DNA of 64,000 nt from Taxillus chinensis (Eukaryota > Streptophyta > Magnoliopsida > Santalales > Loranthaceae): NCBI GenBank assembly GCA_023512835.1, contig CM042092.1, positions 759,984-823,983 on the forward strand, written 5' to 3'. Of this stretch, positions 24,331 to 36,668 are shown piece after piece. Both the position numbers and the translations under genes were made by a program. Position 1 is the stretch's first letter; each line of letters begins with the position of its first letter. A model generated the notes under the pieces. The model worked only from the letters and a program-made list of their open reading frames with translations. It did no database searches and was not told where the DNA came from.

Positions 24331-25970
24331 TGATTTTGTTGTTTTTATGGGAACCAAAGTCATGGGAATAAGAATGGATTTAATTTCATACCATTATATT
24401 CATGTGTGCCAAACAAGTCATTATATTTAATCACCGGCTCGCTTTACACCTGCGATCATCATCACCATAGGGGGCTCAAAAATTGTCGATCCGATCGGCT
24501 TTACTCTCCCGATCAATCTAGTCTTGGGACGGTTTGATAATCTTGCCACCACAGGGGTCTCAAAAATTCAACATCCCATTACTTCCACCACAAGAGATGG
24601 TGGCGGGGATTCCAATTAGTTTGTGTGATCAGGGCATCGCGGCCAATAGATCTTTATCCTTTCGATGGCAAAAATGACTTCATGCATGCCATTAACGTTG
24701 AGCTTAACCTCGGTGACAATCTCATCGACCTGGTCATGTAGTCCTAGAGATATATCACGGTGGTTAAGGATGGGATTATCATGATCCTCTCAATGGGTAG
24801 CTTGTTTTATTTGTTAGATTTATAAATTTGAAGTTATAGACCTCATAGGTATTGGTACAAAATAATTGCTTATACTTTTTGATTTTTTTTTACTTTTGCG
24901 TAATTAAGTCAATTAGTTTCAATCGATCACTTTACGCTTCATCTCTCTCTCTCTCTCTCTCTCTCTGCCTTGCATAGTATCACGGACCGAGACTTATCCT
25001 AGCACACTTAGGCTATTTTGGGGTATTTTCCCTTTGTAAAAGGTTGTAACCTAGTTTATAGTGAGTTGTAGAGATTTAAAGCTCTGTTAAAAAATGATAA
25101 AGCCATAAAAATCTTAACATCTATATGTAGGGGAGTGGTGTCTTAAATCTTATAAAGTTTTCAAACAATCAATACAATCGATTTCGTTGCCTTCGTTCAA
25201 TCTTTTTTCCGTAAGCGCTTCCCTACACAATTGTTTTACAAATAATCGTTGGGTTTTGATCAAATGCGACGAGTTAGGCTGACCTAGCGTTCCTTCATAC
25301 GAGTGGGAACTAGGTGCCGCACGGGTTAAGTTACGATATAAAACCGACCCCATGACAATAGATCCCATTGGTCTAGCAATTTTTTCTCAAAAGATTTCCC
25401 TTCACTTGTTTGCTTTCGATTTGATTTCTTGTTTGGATTCTAATCAAACTTGTCTCGATTTCTCCCTCCTATTCGGGTTTGAATTTTCTTGGATAATCAC
25501 AACAATGAAAGAAGAGAAAATTGAGAGGAACAGACAAGTATCAAAAAAATATTTGGGGGTTTTAAATTCTTATTTGGGTACATGAGTGCTCATTGGAGAA
25601 AGGGGGGAGGTAGATGGCCAAGATTTGAGACCCCATCAACAAGGAGGTTCGGGTTCGGCTTTGTCGAGGAGACGTCCAGGGTGTATTAGACTGTCAATTT
25701 GATGAGACCAAGTAGAATCCAAATAGGGCAAAGATCCTAAAAAACAAGGCAAAGATCAAGAGCTTGAATTCAATCTTGAACAATCCCGCTTATTCTGTTT
25801 CTCATGTTCTCGTTTATAATCTTCTCCATAGGACAACATCTGTAGAGTTTGATTTCTTGTCAATTCGCCTACTCCCTTGTCCCATATATCTGTGTTTGCC
25901 TATTTGGCCTTGGACTTAGAGGCATCATGGAAGAGGAGGAAGAGGAGGACATGGTTGATTTTGGGGAATT
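24331..25970. other. Unassigned noncoding sequence
   Basis: Mixed-composition sequence with a (CT)n tract at about 24943-24966. Short open stretches exist on both strands (for example 25150-25368 minus, 25352-25585 plus), but none resembles a known family or has splice or domain support. It is most likely degraded transposon DNA. Confidence 0.35.
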
Positions 25971-26400
25971 TGATTAGGGGTGCTGCTATGTGCAACTGCC
26001 GGTATCATCACGTTTCCGGCTGAGGTGAAATAAGCTACATCACATCTTTTGCAACGCATCGATGCAATTTCGGATCATAGCTCAACGTTATAGCGAGCTG
26101 AATTATGAAAACCTCGAGCACATAGGCTCAAGCAGACTACTAGAGGCCTTAGAAAGCAAGCAATAATGCCTCTCGCTCGAAGATATATATCGAGTAACCC
26201 ATGAAAACATTGAGTAAAACTCAAGCTATGAGTTTCGAGCAAGAAAGTCGAGTAGAATTGCTTGACTTTGGAATCGAGCTTATTTTGCGGTGTCTCAAGC
26301 ATAGCATTGAGCCACCTTTGTCATTGAACACAACATCAAGCGCGTCTCGAGCATAGAATCAAGCATGCCTCAAGTGAGAGAATGTCATCCCGTGCCAAGA
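25971..26400. repeat. CTCGAG/CTCAAG-motif cluster
   Basis: CTCGAG, TCGAGC, CTCAAGC and ATCGAG motifs recur roughly every 20-40 bp, as in the cassette at 17399-17535. The surrounding ends of an LTR copy are not recognisable here, so this may be a fragment. Confidence 0.4.
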
Positions 26401-27591
26401 GAGAAAACCCAAAATGGGTGTCTTTATTATTAACCGACAAAAAAGTAAAAGAAAAGGTACCAAACTACAAAAGATGCTTGGGCATCCCATGCATTCTGCT
26501 CTGCTTGTCCCCTCGATAGCCTGGGAACGTGCGGAAGCTCAAGGCTAGCTAGCTTCAAGCCTACTAGACACTGAGGCTATTGTTTTGGTCCACAAAAATG
26601 ACCGGTTGGCTTGAGTGCCAACCAGAAAGTTCAACAGAAAGCCAAAAATAAAAAATAGCAAAAAATACAAAAAAAAATGGAGAAAGGCATCATGATTGAC
26701 TGAGGCAAGCTTGAGTCCTTGCTAGATCCTCCGTTTGAGTCATGCTTCAGCCTAGATCAAGTCTCCTCTCAAGCCGAAAACTCCAATAGGAAGCCAAAAA
26801 CAACATAAAAAAAGAAAAAAAAACACAGAAAAAAGGAGAGAGATGGAGACCATGGCCGGCAGCAGATAACTCGACGATGAAGTCCTATTATACACTTGCT
26901 AGTGAACCATCATACGCCTAATAGGAACTCCAACAGGCTCTCATCATCCCATTCTTTACATTAAATATTGTTACAGTAACTCTTCACAAATGAAGAGTTA
27001 CTATTCATTATCTACCTAATATTATATTATTTTATATTATTTTTGTTTTCTCTCTCCTGCATCTCTCTCTCCCACTCCCACTCCCTCTCCCCTCTGCATC
27101 TCTCCCCCCTCCCCCTCTTTCTCTCTCTCCTTTGCATCTCTCTCCCCTATGCCCCCCCCCCTTTGCATCTCTCTCTCCCGCTCCCTGCCCCGTGGGTGCT
27201 CTCCCCCCCCCCCCCCCAACCGCTATGGTGAAGTCACCAGAGGGCCTCACATGGTCTTCCCAGTGCGATCCGCAAGTACGAGGGCGTGCCGCTCCGCTTT
27301 CCGGGGAATAGGAAGGCGTGGGAAGGATACTCCGATGCATCCGACACGGACTGATCACCGAGCATCGGATCCGGGCTACGAGAGATGGGAGGCGTGCGCG
27401 GCGCCGGGTGGGGTGAGGGAGGAGCCGCACGACATCGGTCGAGACAGATTTGTATTTGAGTTTTAAAAAATTATTTTAATATAAATATATATAAAATAAA
27501 GAATGATGTTGGGGTAAAACTTATAAAATGACTCTCTACATGTAAAATTTTCTTTATAAGTAAATATAAAATACAAAATAGTATTGGAGTT
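26401..27591. other. Noncoding spacer with hairpin and pyrimidine-rich tract
   Basis: It contains a perfect hairpin (26975-27002) and a dense CT/CCC tract (about 27043-27220). A GC-rich stretch follows to about 27445, with open frames on both strands that reflect composition, not genes. The last 130 bp are AT-rich. Confidence 0.4.
26975..27002. repeat. Perfect 12-bp-arm hairpin
   Basis: AGTAACTCTTCA, loop CAAA, TGAAGAGTTACT. It may be the terminal or central palindrome of a MITE; no partner repeat was found. Confidence 0.7.
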
Positions 27592-28330
27592 TGTTGGTCC
27601 CCGGTAAGCCTAGAGGGGGGATGAATAGGCTTTTGAAAAACTTTTCTCACTCTTTTTGGCGCAACACACAATCTGGTTAAAGATAAGAACAATGCGAGAA
27701 GACAACCAGATAGTGAAAGTAATTTGTATTATTATCACAAGATAATTACAACAAATTATAGCAGATTAAGTTGAGTTCAAGCTTTTGGATCTACCGAAAG
27801 AATATCTCTCTTTTGTTTACAATAGCACTCTATTTTACAATAACACACACTAGCCAAAATGAAATCCTTTAAGCTTTTTCACATGTATGCGCACCTATGA
27901 AAATATTCAAGACTTAGCATATATAGACATCCCTAGGAGACATTCTTAGAACATGATTTTTCGAGCAGGTGTGTAGCATTAAAGACTTCTCGTAAAATAC
28001 ATCTACTATAACTACTGAGATGTGGAGCTTAAGATGTTAGAAGTATAAGCGTATTGAATTTCTTCGCTTGATTCCAATTGCATTAATAACTTTGTCCATG
28101 CCTCCGAGTGATCCATGTGTAAGATGATAAATGTTTAACGGATTTTTCTTACATTGGGACACAACAAGTCGATGACTTTGAATGCGGAGTTGATTAGTAG
28201 GAGCAGTGTCATTGTAATCCATTGTAAAGTTTCTTACTCCGTGTTAATGAAGCTCGGATCTTTACTCCGTATCAATTTGATACTTGAATCCTTATTCCGT
28301 GTCAACGCTTCCTTTAAATAAGCTTGATGC
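27592..28330 (-). mobile_element. Older LTR, relative of the one at 39979-43575
   Basis: Read on the minus strand, this region matches 40600-43575 closely in order: repeated TTACTCCGTGTC-type motifs, ATTTCATTTTGGCTAGTGTGTG, GATCCAAAAGCTTG, GGTTGTCTTC, then the end GGGGACCAACA. The plus-strand start is TGTTGGTCCCCGG at 27592. The other end is eroded. It is not related to the TGTCACGCC LTR family. Confidence 0.65.
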
Positions 28331-29254
28331 GCCAATTTTAAGTTTCTATAAATAAGAAATGTGTTTCGTTTTATATTATTTCCGATATGATATATATGTG
28401 ACGGGAATGCAAACACTTTAAAAATAGCATTTTTGTTTGATTAGTAGTGTTGTGAGAAAGAGAACCCCAAATGCTAAAGAAAAAAATAATATAAATTAAC
28501 TAAATTATTCTTTGATAAGTAGTGTTGTGAAAGACTACGGAAGAGAATCCCATGTGAAACACAAATAATAATAATAATATAAATTGACTAAATCTTTCTT
28601 GTAAAAATAAAAAATACTCATACTATTTTATAACATAATATTAGAACATAAATAATAATAATATTAAATATTAAAATTATTATCTGAATATCATTAAAAA
28701 TTATTTTTAATAATATTTTTATAATTTCATATGAAATTAAAAATGATAAATAAATATTTTAATCATGTTTGTGGAGAATATCTTTTTTCTTTATGAAATT
28801 ATGATTCATATTATATTATAATTTAATGAGTAATAATCTATAATAATCATAAAAATATAATACCATACCCAATCATCAAAGGAAATTACGAATAACTCAC
28901 AACCATCCATATTAGCTATAATTTTACAATAATACCATTAGATAATTGCATATATTATTATTTTTAATTACAAATTTTTTGTCTAATATGATTTTAATTA
29001 GACTTATAAAATAAATATTAGTTAAACCAAAATATAAATGCTGATTTGCATTAACAAGAGGGAAATGACATGCTAAAATCTAAAAACCCATTTTTCATGA
29101 TAACATGCACAGATGGCATTAACAAGAATCGCTAATGACAATGTACGTCTCAGAAAACATGGGTGATTTGAGATTTGACATGCGTGCTGATTTGTCTACC
29201 AAAAAATGAAAAGAAACATGCATGCTGATTTGAATTACATTTGTTGGTCCTTGA
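28331..29254. other. AT-rich 3' flank of FANCI
   Basis: AT-rich sequence containing (AAT)n bits. Part of the last 100-200 bp before 29255 is presumably the FANCI 3' UTR. No other feature was recognised. Confidence 0.45.
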
Positions 29255-32200
29255 CTAAGCTTCATCGTCAGAGTCTTGCACCACTCTGTTTATCTTTATT
29301 CTCTTGGCCTTTGGCGAGGCATCTCCATCTGCAGAATCTTTTGCGGCCAAAGGACTGCTGGCCTCTGCTGACAAGATACTGTCAGTCTCTGATCCACTTT
29401 CATCACCGGAAGATTCCTCACCTGCTCCAACATTTGGAGCTGCTGTATCATTATTCTGATCTGTTTCATTATTTGGACCATCTTCTTCCTCAACAACTAT
29501 CTGTGGGTCCAATATCTTGAAGTCCCTGGAGGTGCTCCGCTTGGCATGCCTCAACAAATTAACTTTGCTTGCATTGCTAAGCTGGATGAGAAAATTTTCA
29601 TAATCTTCTATTTGGTAAATCAGATCAGGGATGGATTTGTTCTCTCTTTTGATCTTGTTGATCATCCCCTTTATCTTAGTACTCTCTTGTGCATCCTGTA
29701 AGCAATCACATGTAATAAAACCTCATCAACTGCAAAATATTTTACATCAATTATGCTCAAGAAAAGAATTACAGGTAACAAGAAAATGAAATTGCGAAGA
29801 TCAGAGAGGAAGAGGAAGTATGCCTTTTGCATATCTGCCACAAAGTTGTACAGAGGTATTGTGAGCTGCTTGCAAGTTACTTCAACAATTGTCTGGAACT
29901 GAAGACTAGGTAAAATCTGCTCACATCGCTTAGCAGCAATATGAAGCTTTGCCAAACGAGCTAACTGCTTGTAAAACCTTGCAGCCAATCGGAGAAAGTG
30001 GTCTGCTTGAGGGTCTGCAAGTTTTTCATAACAGCAAAGAATGAATTAATTCAATATATGCACGCAGAAAGACATCCAACACTTATAGTTCTATATTTGC
30101 GGTGCCTTTTCATTGATGCAAGCATACCCTTTAGTCTCTTCAGCGCAAACAAAGATAATATTTTCAACACACCCTCAACCCTTGAGTACAGACTTCCTTC
30201 AAATGCTAACACAAAATTATGTTCTCCATTTTGATCAGAGGATGTGATTTTTGGAGTGGCAGGAAACATTGTCTTCAATTTTATAGTACACCACTCAAGC
30301 TCCACAATTACAGAGTCAATGAATTGCAGTATGGAAGAAGTTATTGCAGTATCTGTTGAACTGTTTATGATGGGGTATGTTTCGCATCTCTGTACTTGAT
30401 TACTTTCCTCCTGGTCCATAAACTTCAACAATTTATCAGCCAGGTCTTGAGCCACAGGTAAATCATTTGGAGGTGGGCTTAGATGGACAGCAAGTCTAAC
30501 TAAGTTTCTGGCAACTTTGGCATTGGTAATGCCATTGCTTTGGCAGGTACGAACAGCCCACGCTCCATGGGAATTCCTCCATTCGCAAGGTAGTTCGTTG
30601 ACAGTTATAAAGAGCATATCACAGAGACTCTAAAAAGTAAACAATGCTTTAGAGTTTCAACTGGTATTTTAAAAAAAAATACAGTAATAGTTAGGGAGTC
30701 AAACAAGTCAGATTATAGTGCATTACCTCAATTTCATGGAAAGATGAAAGTGCCAGGAGCTCAGAGAATAGAGGTTTTATGGCTTTCTCAACAAATACTT
30801 CTTTGCTTCTTATGTGTTGAACATCTAATCCAGATGGTAAATCACATTCATTATCCTTCCTAGCAGATGCATACTTGGTTGAGACCAGCACCAAATCTTC
30901 GAACAACTTTGGATTTTGACTAATTGATATCAACTCCTTCAAGGAAAGCAAAGCTAAATGGATATATTCCTTTCCCTGTTCAGCATCTTTCCTTCCTCTA
31001 ACATCTTTTTTTGCTTCTATCCGTGGGAAACTCTGGCCCTGACTTGAGCAACCAAACCAACTCTAGCAGTGGAGGTCCCAGCATTTTGATATCTCCATAG
31101 ATCAAAGATTTCAAAGGATCATCTTTTTCTGACGGGAAAGATTTTATTTGGTGAAGAGAAGCATTCAACACAAAGGATATTAGTCTTGAACAGCAGACTG
31201 ATAACTTGCCCAAGGATGACTTGCTGTTGTTTTGGGAAACTCCAATATTGCCAGTGCAGTTGGTGGCAACTTGTTTCAGTGCAGTCTGCAACAGCTGGTG
31301 AATATTTGAAGTAGATAGAAAAGGCATTCTATCATGAGACAATTTTGCATGACACGCATCAATATTCATTAGCTTATCATGGGCACCAATTCGTAGCTTT
31401 CCACGTCTGCATCCACCACTTTGCCTCTCCAAAAGATCATAAAGATTAAAAAGTTGATTAAGTTCATTTTCAAGATCTGCTCTTTTTGCACTGTTTGCTT
31501 TCTCCAACTCAGCAGCAATAATGTTCAACACCACTTCAATGATACCAGATAAAATCAAAGCACAGTATCGACCTCCATCTTCTTCAGAGGTTCCCTCATC
31601 TTGTGTTATACTAAGAATGCCTGATCTGGCATGTAACCATAGAGCAACCCGTAAGGAAAGTTCTTGATAATGTGTATTCAAGGTGAATAAAAAAAATAAC
31701 CAGCCAGGATCTGAGATGTGGGGAGAAATCTTCAGACTTCATATTTTCAAGGAATAGCATGAATCAAATATATGAATTAAAGGCCAACTTTAGAACTCCT
31801 TGGGGATCTCCCACACCCTCTCGAAAAAGGAAGTCAATCCAAGATGACTATTCTAATGGTCTATCTAAATTTCTTCCCTTTGTTATTTATTGTGCCTCCC
31901 ATCACTAAAAACGGAGTCAGAAATGCAACAAACCTTCCAAGCTTTCCTTTCTCAAAAGTTCCCGAATCTTTAATAGAGCACCAGAAAATAGCTCAGAAGG
32001 CAACACTCCCGACTATGATAGCATGAAAGAAATTTGATCAATAATTATGCCACAAAAACGTCCATAGATCTTACTAAGCTTCATTTAAGAAGTAATGGTA
32101 CCTCGTTCTCCTGCGAAAGAGAAAAACCATAGCGTGCCCATGTACAATTGGGGGGTTGGCTAGTTTCACCCTTTTCCTGAAGTAGAAGAACCCAGGAGAT

Positions 32201-35200
32201 GCATGATAGAAAACAATCTAAAGGCTCTTCAATGTAAACTTTTTCACCTCCAGATTTGACACAAGACTTAATGGCAAGTTGAATCTCTGTTTCCTGGGAT
32301 ATGGTGCTTCAACATTAATTATCAGTTCACTTGAACATAATTAAATGTTGGTCAGCAATCTGGGCTTAGAAACGTAATAGTAAGAAGTATGTGTGACAAG
32401 CATGCGTGTATAGAAAAAGTTCGGGAGATTTACATATCAGCAGACAGAGCTAAATTAGGCCTTTACCTCCGTGTAATATTGAAAAAAGTGGGGCAAAAGA
32501 AAATCAAAGACAGATCCTGCAGTTGACGGGTCCACCAAGACAATTTTCACCAGCCCATGGTACATAGTCTCTTTGACTTTCGCCTATGTATAATAACTTT
32601 GTCTTAAAAACATCAGGCAAAAAGTAGAGAAAACTAGAAGAAAAATGAAAAAAAAATCCATAAGACCTGCTGATAAAGACATCTCTGTAGCAATCCATTG
32701 AATTCTTGAAAGAGACTATTATTCATGTTGGTTGGTATCTCAGTTTGCTGGCTGCAGCTAGCTTGGCTTGATGAATCTTGAAAAGAATATAGGGCATCAG
32801 TTTTCAAGTTTTTTTTCAGCCAATATAAGATTAATAATTGCATCTGTGGCAGCAAGACGAACAGAATCTTCTCTTCTGAACATAGCTTTGCGGAGTACTA
32901 AAATGATGTAGTCCTGCATCATGAAATGAAAGAGTTTCAAAGTGGTGGACATAAAAAGTCATGAACACTGGCAAAAGGAACAGATAACTTTGCATCTAGT
33001 AATATATTCCACTGCATATCAAAAGTATCATGGCAATTGGCAAAGTTCAAGTTCAATCAATATGATGGCCTGTAAAAAAATGTTAAAAGTTTTCAGAATG
33101 ATAAACTCCATCAAAGATTCTTTTTGTCTGATGAGCTCCATTATAAGTTATCGCCTCAGAGATTAGTTGATTATCCTGTAGCAGCAGCCTTGTGCACATC
33201 ACAAAGCCAACAGCTCGCAAACATTATCATACATAGCCTGGGTAATCTCAGCACAAACTCAGGGACGAACAATTCTATCAACTATGACAAAGGTCAAAAT
33301 AGATTTCACGGTAATGACACCCAGTACACATTCACTAATAAATCTCAAGTTTCTTGATTCCTGAAAGTTGACAGATTTTTGGAATACTTGAACACATTCT
33401 ACAAACTGCACTACCTTCCTAACACAATAAACTGTACATGATTAATACCGGGTTTTTTCTTTGGGGGTAAATTTCCAATGATTGATTTGATTATGGATTA
33501 TTAAAACACACCTGTAAATTACGGCTGAATTTAACCAGAGGCAATATGGCAATAACAAGATGAGTGGCAATCTTGGCATCCATAAAAGTAAAATAATCCA
33601 ACAAGTCCTTCAGACGGGAAACATGATCCAGCATTGGATGAGGAAAGCAACGAACGAAACAACCAAGTAACCTGCACATAATGAAAAATGATTAACTATA
33701 CCACCAATTAACACAAAATAAATATGGTCATCACTAAATAAAAAAAATACTTTATAATTGGCATGCTCTGCTCAGGCTTCAGAGAAAGGATACAAAACTT
33801 GCATCGCTCAATAATCTGCAGCACGTGGAGTAAATCTGTCAACACTACAGCAAACATTTTTTTTTTTTTGATAAACACTACAGCAAACAATGATTTGACA
33901 TTGAAGAAATCAAATTCAATTGGGTAGTGAAAGTGGCACTAGAAGTTGTTGAAAAGTGAAATTCCAGACCAAAAATAGAAACTGATCATATTCATAGATA
34001 AGTTTTTAAATAGAGCACCAAGTCAAAGCAAGAACTTATAGGTCTTCCTAACAATTTATTGAAGTCGTTTGAGCAAAAGAAACGGAATTTTTCCATCATA
34101 CACCTGTTTATGTATAATCACAACCATACAGTTTTTTAAAAATGCAAAAATCCGCCCTTGGCAAGGTAGTTGTGACATTTAGTTATGTCATTCATGAGTG
34201 TAATACCTTAGAACAAGCAACGGGTGCCAAGATGTCTTACCTTCTTGACAAGCTGACAGTCTGCACTCTAAAGCGAGTCACAGTCAACGGGTAACTCTAT
34301 CATTTAAAGATTATGAACTGCATTATTGGCTAATAGGATATAAAGGCCATGACACTCTGCTTTCTTAATTCTAACAGTGGCATGTGGTGAAGAAAATGTG
34401 AGAGGATGCAGGTACTCAATCAGATCCCAAGACACGTTGACAGGCACATAGTACATATTATAGTATTAACTTTGAAAAAAATAAGAATCCTATACTAAGG
34501 TAAGAAAGTACTTAACTCATTTCTCGCCATATCATGAAGGTCAAATAAAGTTTTTAGCATTTGACTACCAAGCTCCTCAATACCCATCAGACCATCTTTA
34601 GTGGGGTCTTTAGAGCTGCCATCTTGTGCTGATTCTAGAACCACAAAACCAAATTGTACAATGCTGGGTACAATATGTTCCCTTCCATAGCAGCTCTCAT
34701 TGACCTGCACATGCAATCCAATTCACACAATAATTCCAAAGGCAAATATTATATATTTAAAGATATGAACACTATTATTCTACTATTTGATTCATAAATG
34801 TATGAAATGAAAAGAAAGGAAGAAGAAAAAGGAAATTACAGCTCTGAAGACAGCCTTCTCAAACATGTTAACCCTCTGTACATATTCGTCCTTCAAATTG
34901 TCAGGTAGCCATTTACAATCTCTGCAACATTTAAGGGTAAAATTCAAAGAAACTGTTAAATGAAGACAGCTTGCAAGACTTATCCTCCTTATGTGTATTA
35001 GTGTAGTGGCAGCAGTTCATTTTCACTACAATTGCCCTTTACAAACACACAACTTACAACAAATAACCTTGCAGTTGTGATTGAATTGAAATGCCAGTAA
35101 CAGAAAACTTGAGTCCAATCTACTATAGATGTTGACAAGGTGGTAGCATGCATCAGGAAAATCACCTTGAAAATGTAGTAATTAGAAAACATAAAGTAAG

Positions 35201-36376
35201 CAATCTAACAAAATTTAAAATGTAGTTATTAGAACACATGGGACTGATTCAATTTCCAGTGCTTCATTTGAGATCCACGCCTTAAAAGTAAGAAACGCAA
35301 CAAACCGGGCACATTCATACTTGGTCATTTTGTAATCACAGTATGCTGTAAGCAGTGCTTTCTTCAAAATTCCCATAGAGGCATCAGTGAACCTCGGAAC
35401 CCTCGCGACTGATAGCAGTATGGCAACCGTGATGTGATTAAAGGTCTTCAAATCCGATTTCACAAGCCCCATAAGTTCCTGCCCCAAAGAAGGGTCCTGC
35501 TTCACCGCGAAATTCACGTGGAGCAGTACAGTCCCCTCAACCTGTCTGACAGTGGAGACGGCCTTGGAAGCCATCTCGGACCCAAAGAACATGACAATCC
35601 CTTCAATGACATCCCTCTTACTAAACCCCTTGGACACCAACAGCAACAGCTGATAAACAAGCGACGGCAGATCCTGCAGCTCCAGCCTTCTCATCCCAGC
35701 GAACACCTTCTCCAGAAACTCCCGAGCCCTAATCCTAGATTTGTCGAGAAACGGCAAATCTCGAAGAATGGAGACTATTTTCACCAGCAAAGCATTCGAC
35801 CAGTCGCACGCGACCATTGCTTCGAGCACCGAGTCGATGTAGTCGATGCCTTTCTCGATCTCGTCCGACCGACGAATCAAATCGAGGCAGCGAGGGAGGA
35901 GATCGAGCAACTGAGCGTCGTCGGGGTCGAGGGTTTGCGACAAGTCGCCGACGATGGTGTCGACGGCGGAGGTCAGATCCTGGATCGGGACGCTATCGAT
36001 GTGCACGGAGAAGAGGTGTATGGTCTTGAGGGGAGTTGCGGTCGCGAGGGAAGGCGCGAGAGTTGAAGAGGTCGATGTAGGAGAGGAGGAGAGAGGCGAG
36101 GAGGGCGGAGAGGGAGGGGGAGGGAGGAGAGAGGGAGAGGAGAGAGAGGAGAGAGGTTACGTATTCGGAGACGGAGAGGGAGGCGGAGGGGGAGGAGGCG
36201 CGAGAGCGGAGGAAGGAGAGGAGGGTGGGGTGGGACTGAGGGGAGAGAAGGGAGGAGGGTAGCGGGGCAGTGGCTTGGCGTGCCAGAAGCACAATATCGG
36301 CGTCGCTCAGTCGCGGATGGCCGGATTCGGGGGCGGAGGACCGCTCTCCGCTGCAGTCGGCGACGGCGGCTGCCAT
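29255..36376 (-). CDS. FANCI: Fanconi anemia group I protein (FANCI) homolog
   Basis: FANCI pairs with FANCD2 as a clamp on DNA and is ubiquitinated during interstrand-crosslink repair in the nucleus. Exons derived (minus strand, 5' to 3') are 36376-35321, 34921-34840, 34704 to about 34516, 33815-33751, 33671-33512, 32913-32667, 32583-32467, 32284-32102, 32012-31934, 31620-30727, 30629-30083, 30014-29824 and 29695-29255. They sum to about 1415 residues, near the 1300-1400 of known FANCI. Family text includes [71 protein letters not shown] and STSRDF, followed by an acidic tail with a basic KAKRIKINR near the end. The start is the first ATG in frame, in good context (CCCATGG). Runs at 36030-36033 (G), 32809-32816 (T) and 31006-31012 (T) each have one base too many for the frame. 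The exon 3 donor is irregular, and the last intron begins with GC. Confidence 0.93.
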
Positions 36377-36474
36377 GGGAAACACCTTTTCTTTATCTCT
36401 ATTGAGCAAGCTTCTTATGCGACTGCGACTGCGAAAGCGCGGGAAAACTTGAAAAAAAAGTGCGAAGGCCTCGC

Positions 36475-36667
36475 CCGGCTAGTTTCTGGGCTTGGGCTGA
36501 TGATCTACGGGCTGTTTAAACGCAACGGCCAGGCCCGGAGCAACCGAAACAAACAAACATTGGAGAAGAGCAACGCTAAAAGAAGCGCGTTTTGTGAAAG
36601 CATTCCAACAATACCTAAAGGGATTGTTGGAATGCTAAAAGAAGAGCAGCCACGCCGGCTAGTTTCT
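36475..36667. repeat. 13-bp direct repeats flanking 167 bp
   Basis: CCGGCTAGTTTCT occurs at 36475-36487 and again at 36655-36667. The segment between holds the hairpin at 36599-36636. This looks like a duplication by template slippage or an insertion footprint; 13 bp is not a standard target-duplication size for plant elements. Confidence 0.75.
36599..36636. repeat. Perfect 14-bp-arm hairpin upstream of FANCI
   Basis: AGCATTCCAACAAT, loop ACCTAAAGGG, ATTGTTGGAATGCT. It lies 223 bp upstream of the FANCI start codon. Confidence 0.85.
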
Positions 36668-36668
36668 A

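Larger units (their letters stand above)
36377..36668 (-). promoter_or_regulatory. FANCI 5' flank
   Basis: The region upstream of the FANCI ATG contains GAAAGCGCGGGAAAAC (about 36432-36447), which includes GCGGGAAA, a form of the E2F-site consensus TTTSSCGC on the opposite strand. E2F control would suit a DNA-repair gene expressed in S phase. A hairpin and a 13-bp direct repeat also lie here, and a MITE-like element begins at 36669. Promoter activity is inferred from position. Confidence 0.45.

Noticed and set aside
24670..24830. Protein-like stretch with HAINVELNLGDNLIDL on the plus strand
   Set aside because: It is broken by stops on both sides, too short, and I could not match it to a family.
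27032..27466. Overlapping frames of 99-132 codons on both strands (Arg/Gly-rich or Ser/Pro-rich)
   Set aside because: They arise from a CT/CCC low-complexity tract and a GC-rich patch. There is no domain or splice support.
29206..29520. 104-codon plus-strand frame over the last FANCI exon
   Set aside because: It is antisense to a well-supported coding exon; a shadow frame.
35215..35320. Extension of FANCI exon 1 beyond 35321
   Set aside because: The frame stays open by chance, but AA|GTATGA at 35321/35320 is a good donor and gives the correct phase and family sequence with exon 2 (KDCKWLP).
35434..36262. Long plus-strand frames of up to 210 codons over FANCI exon 1
   Set aside because: They are antisense to conserved FANCI coding sequence and reflect its GC-rich codon use.
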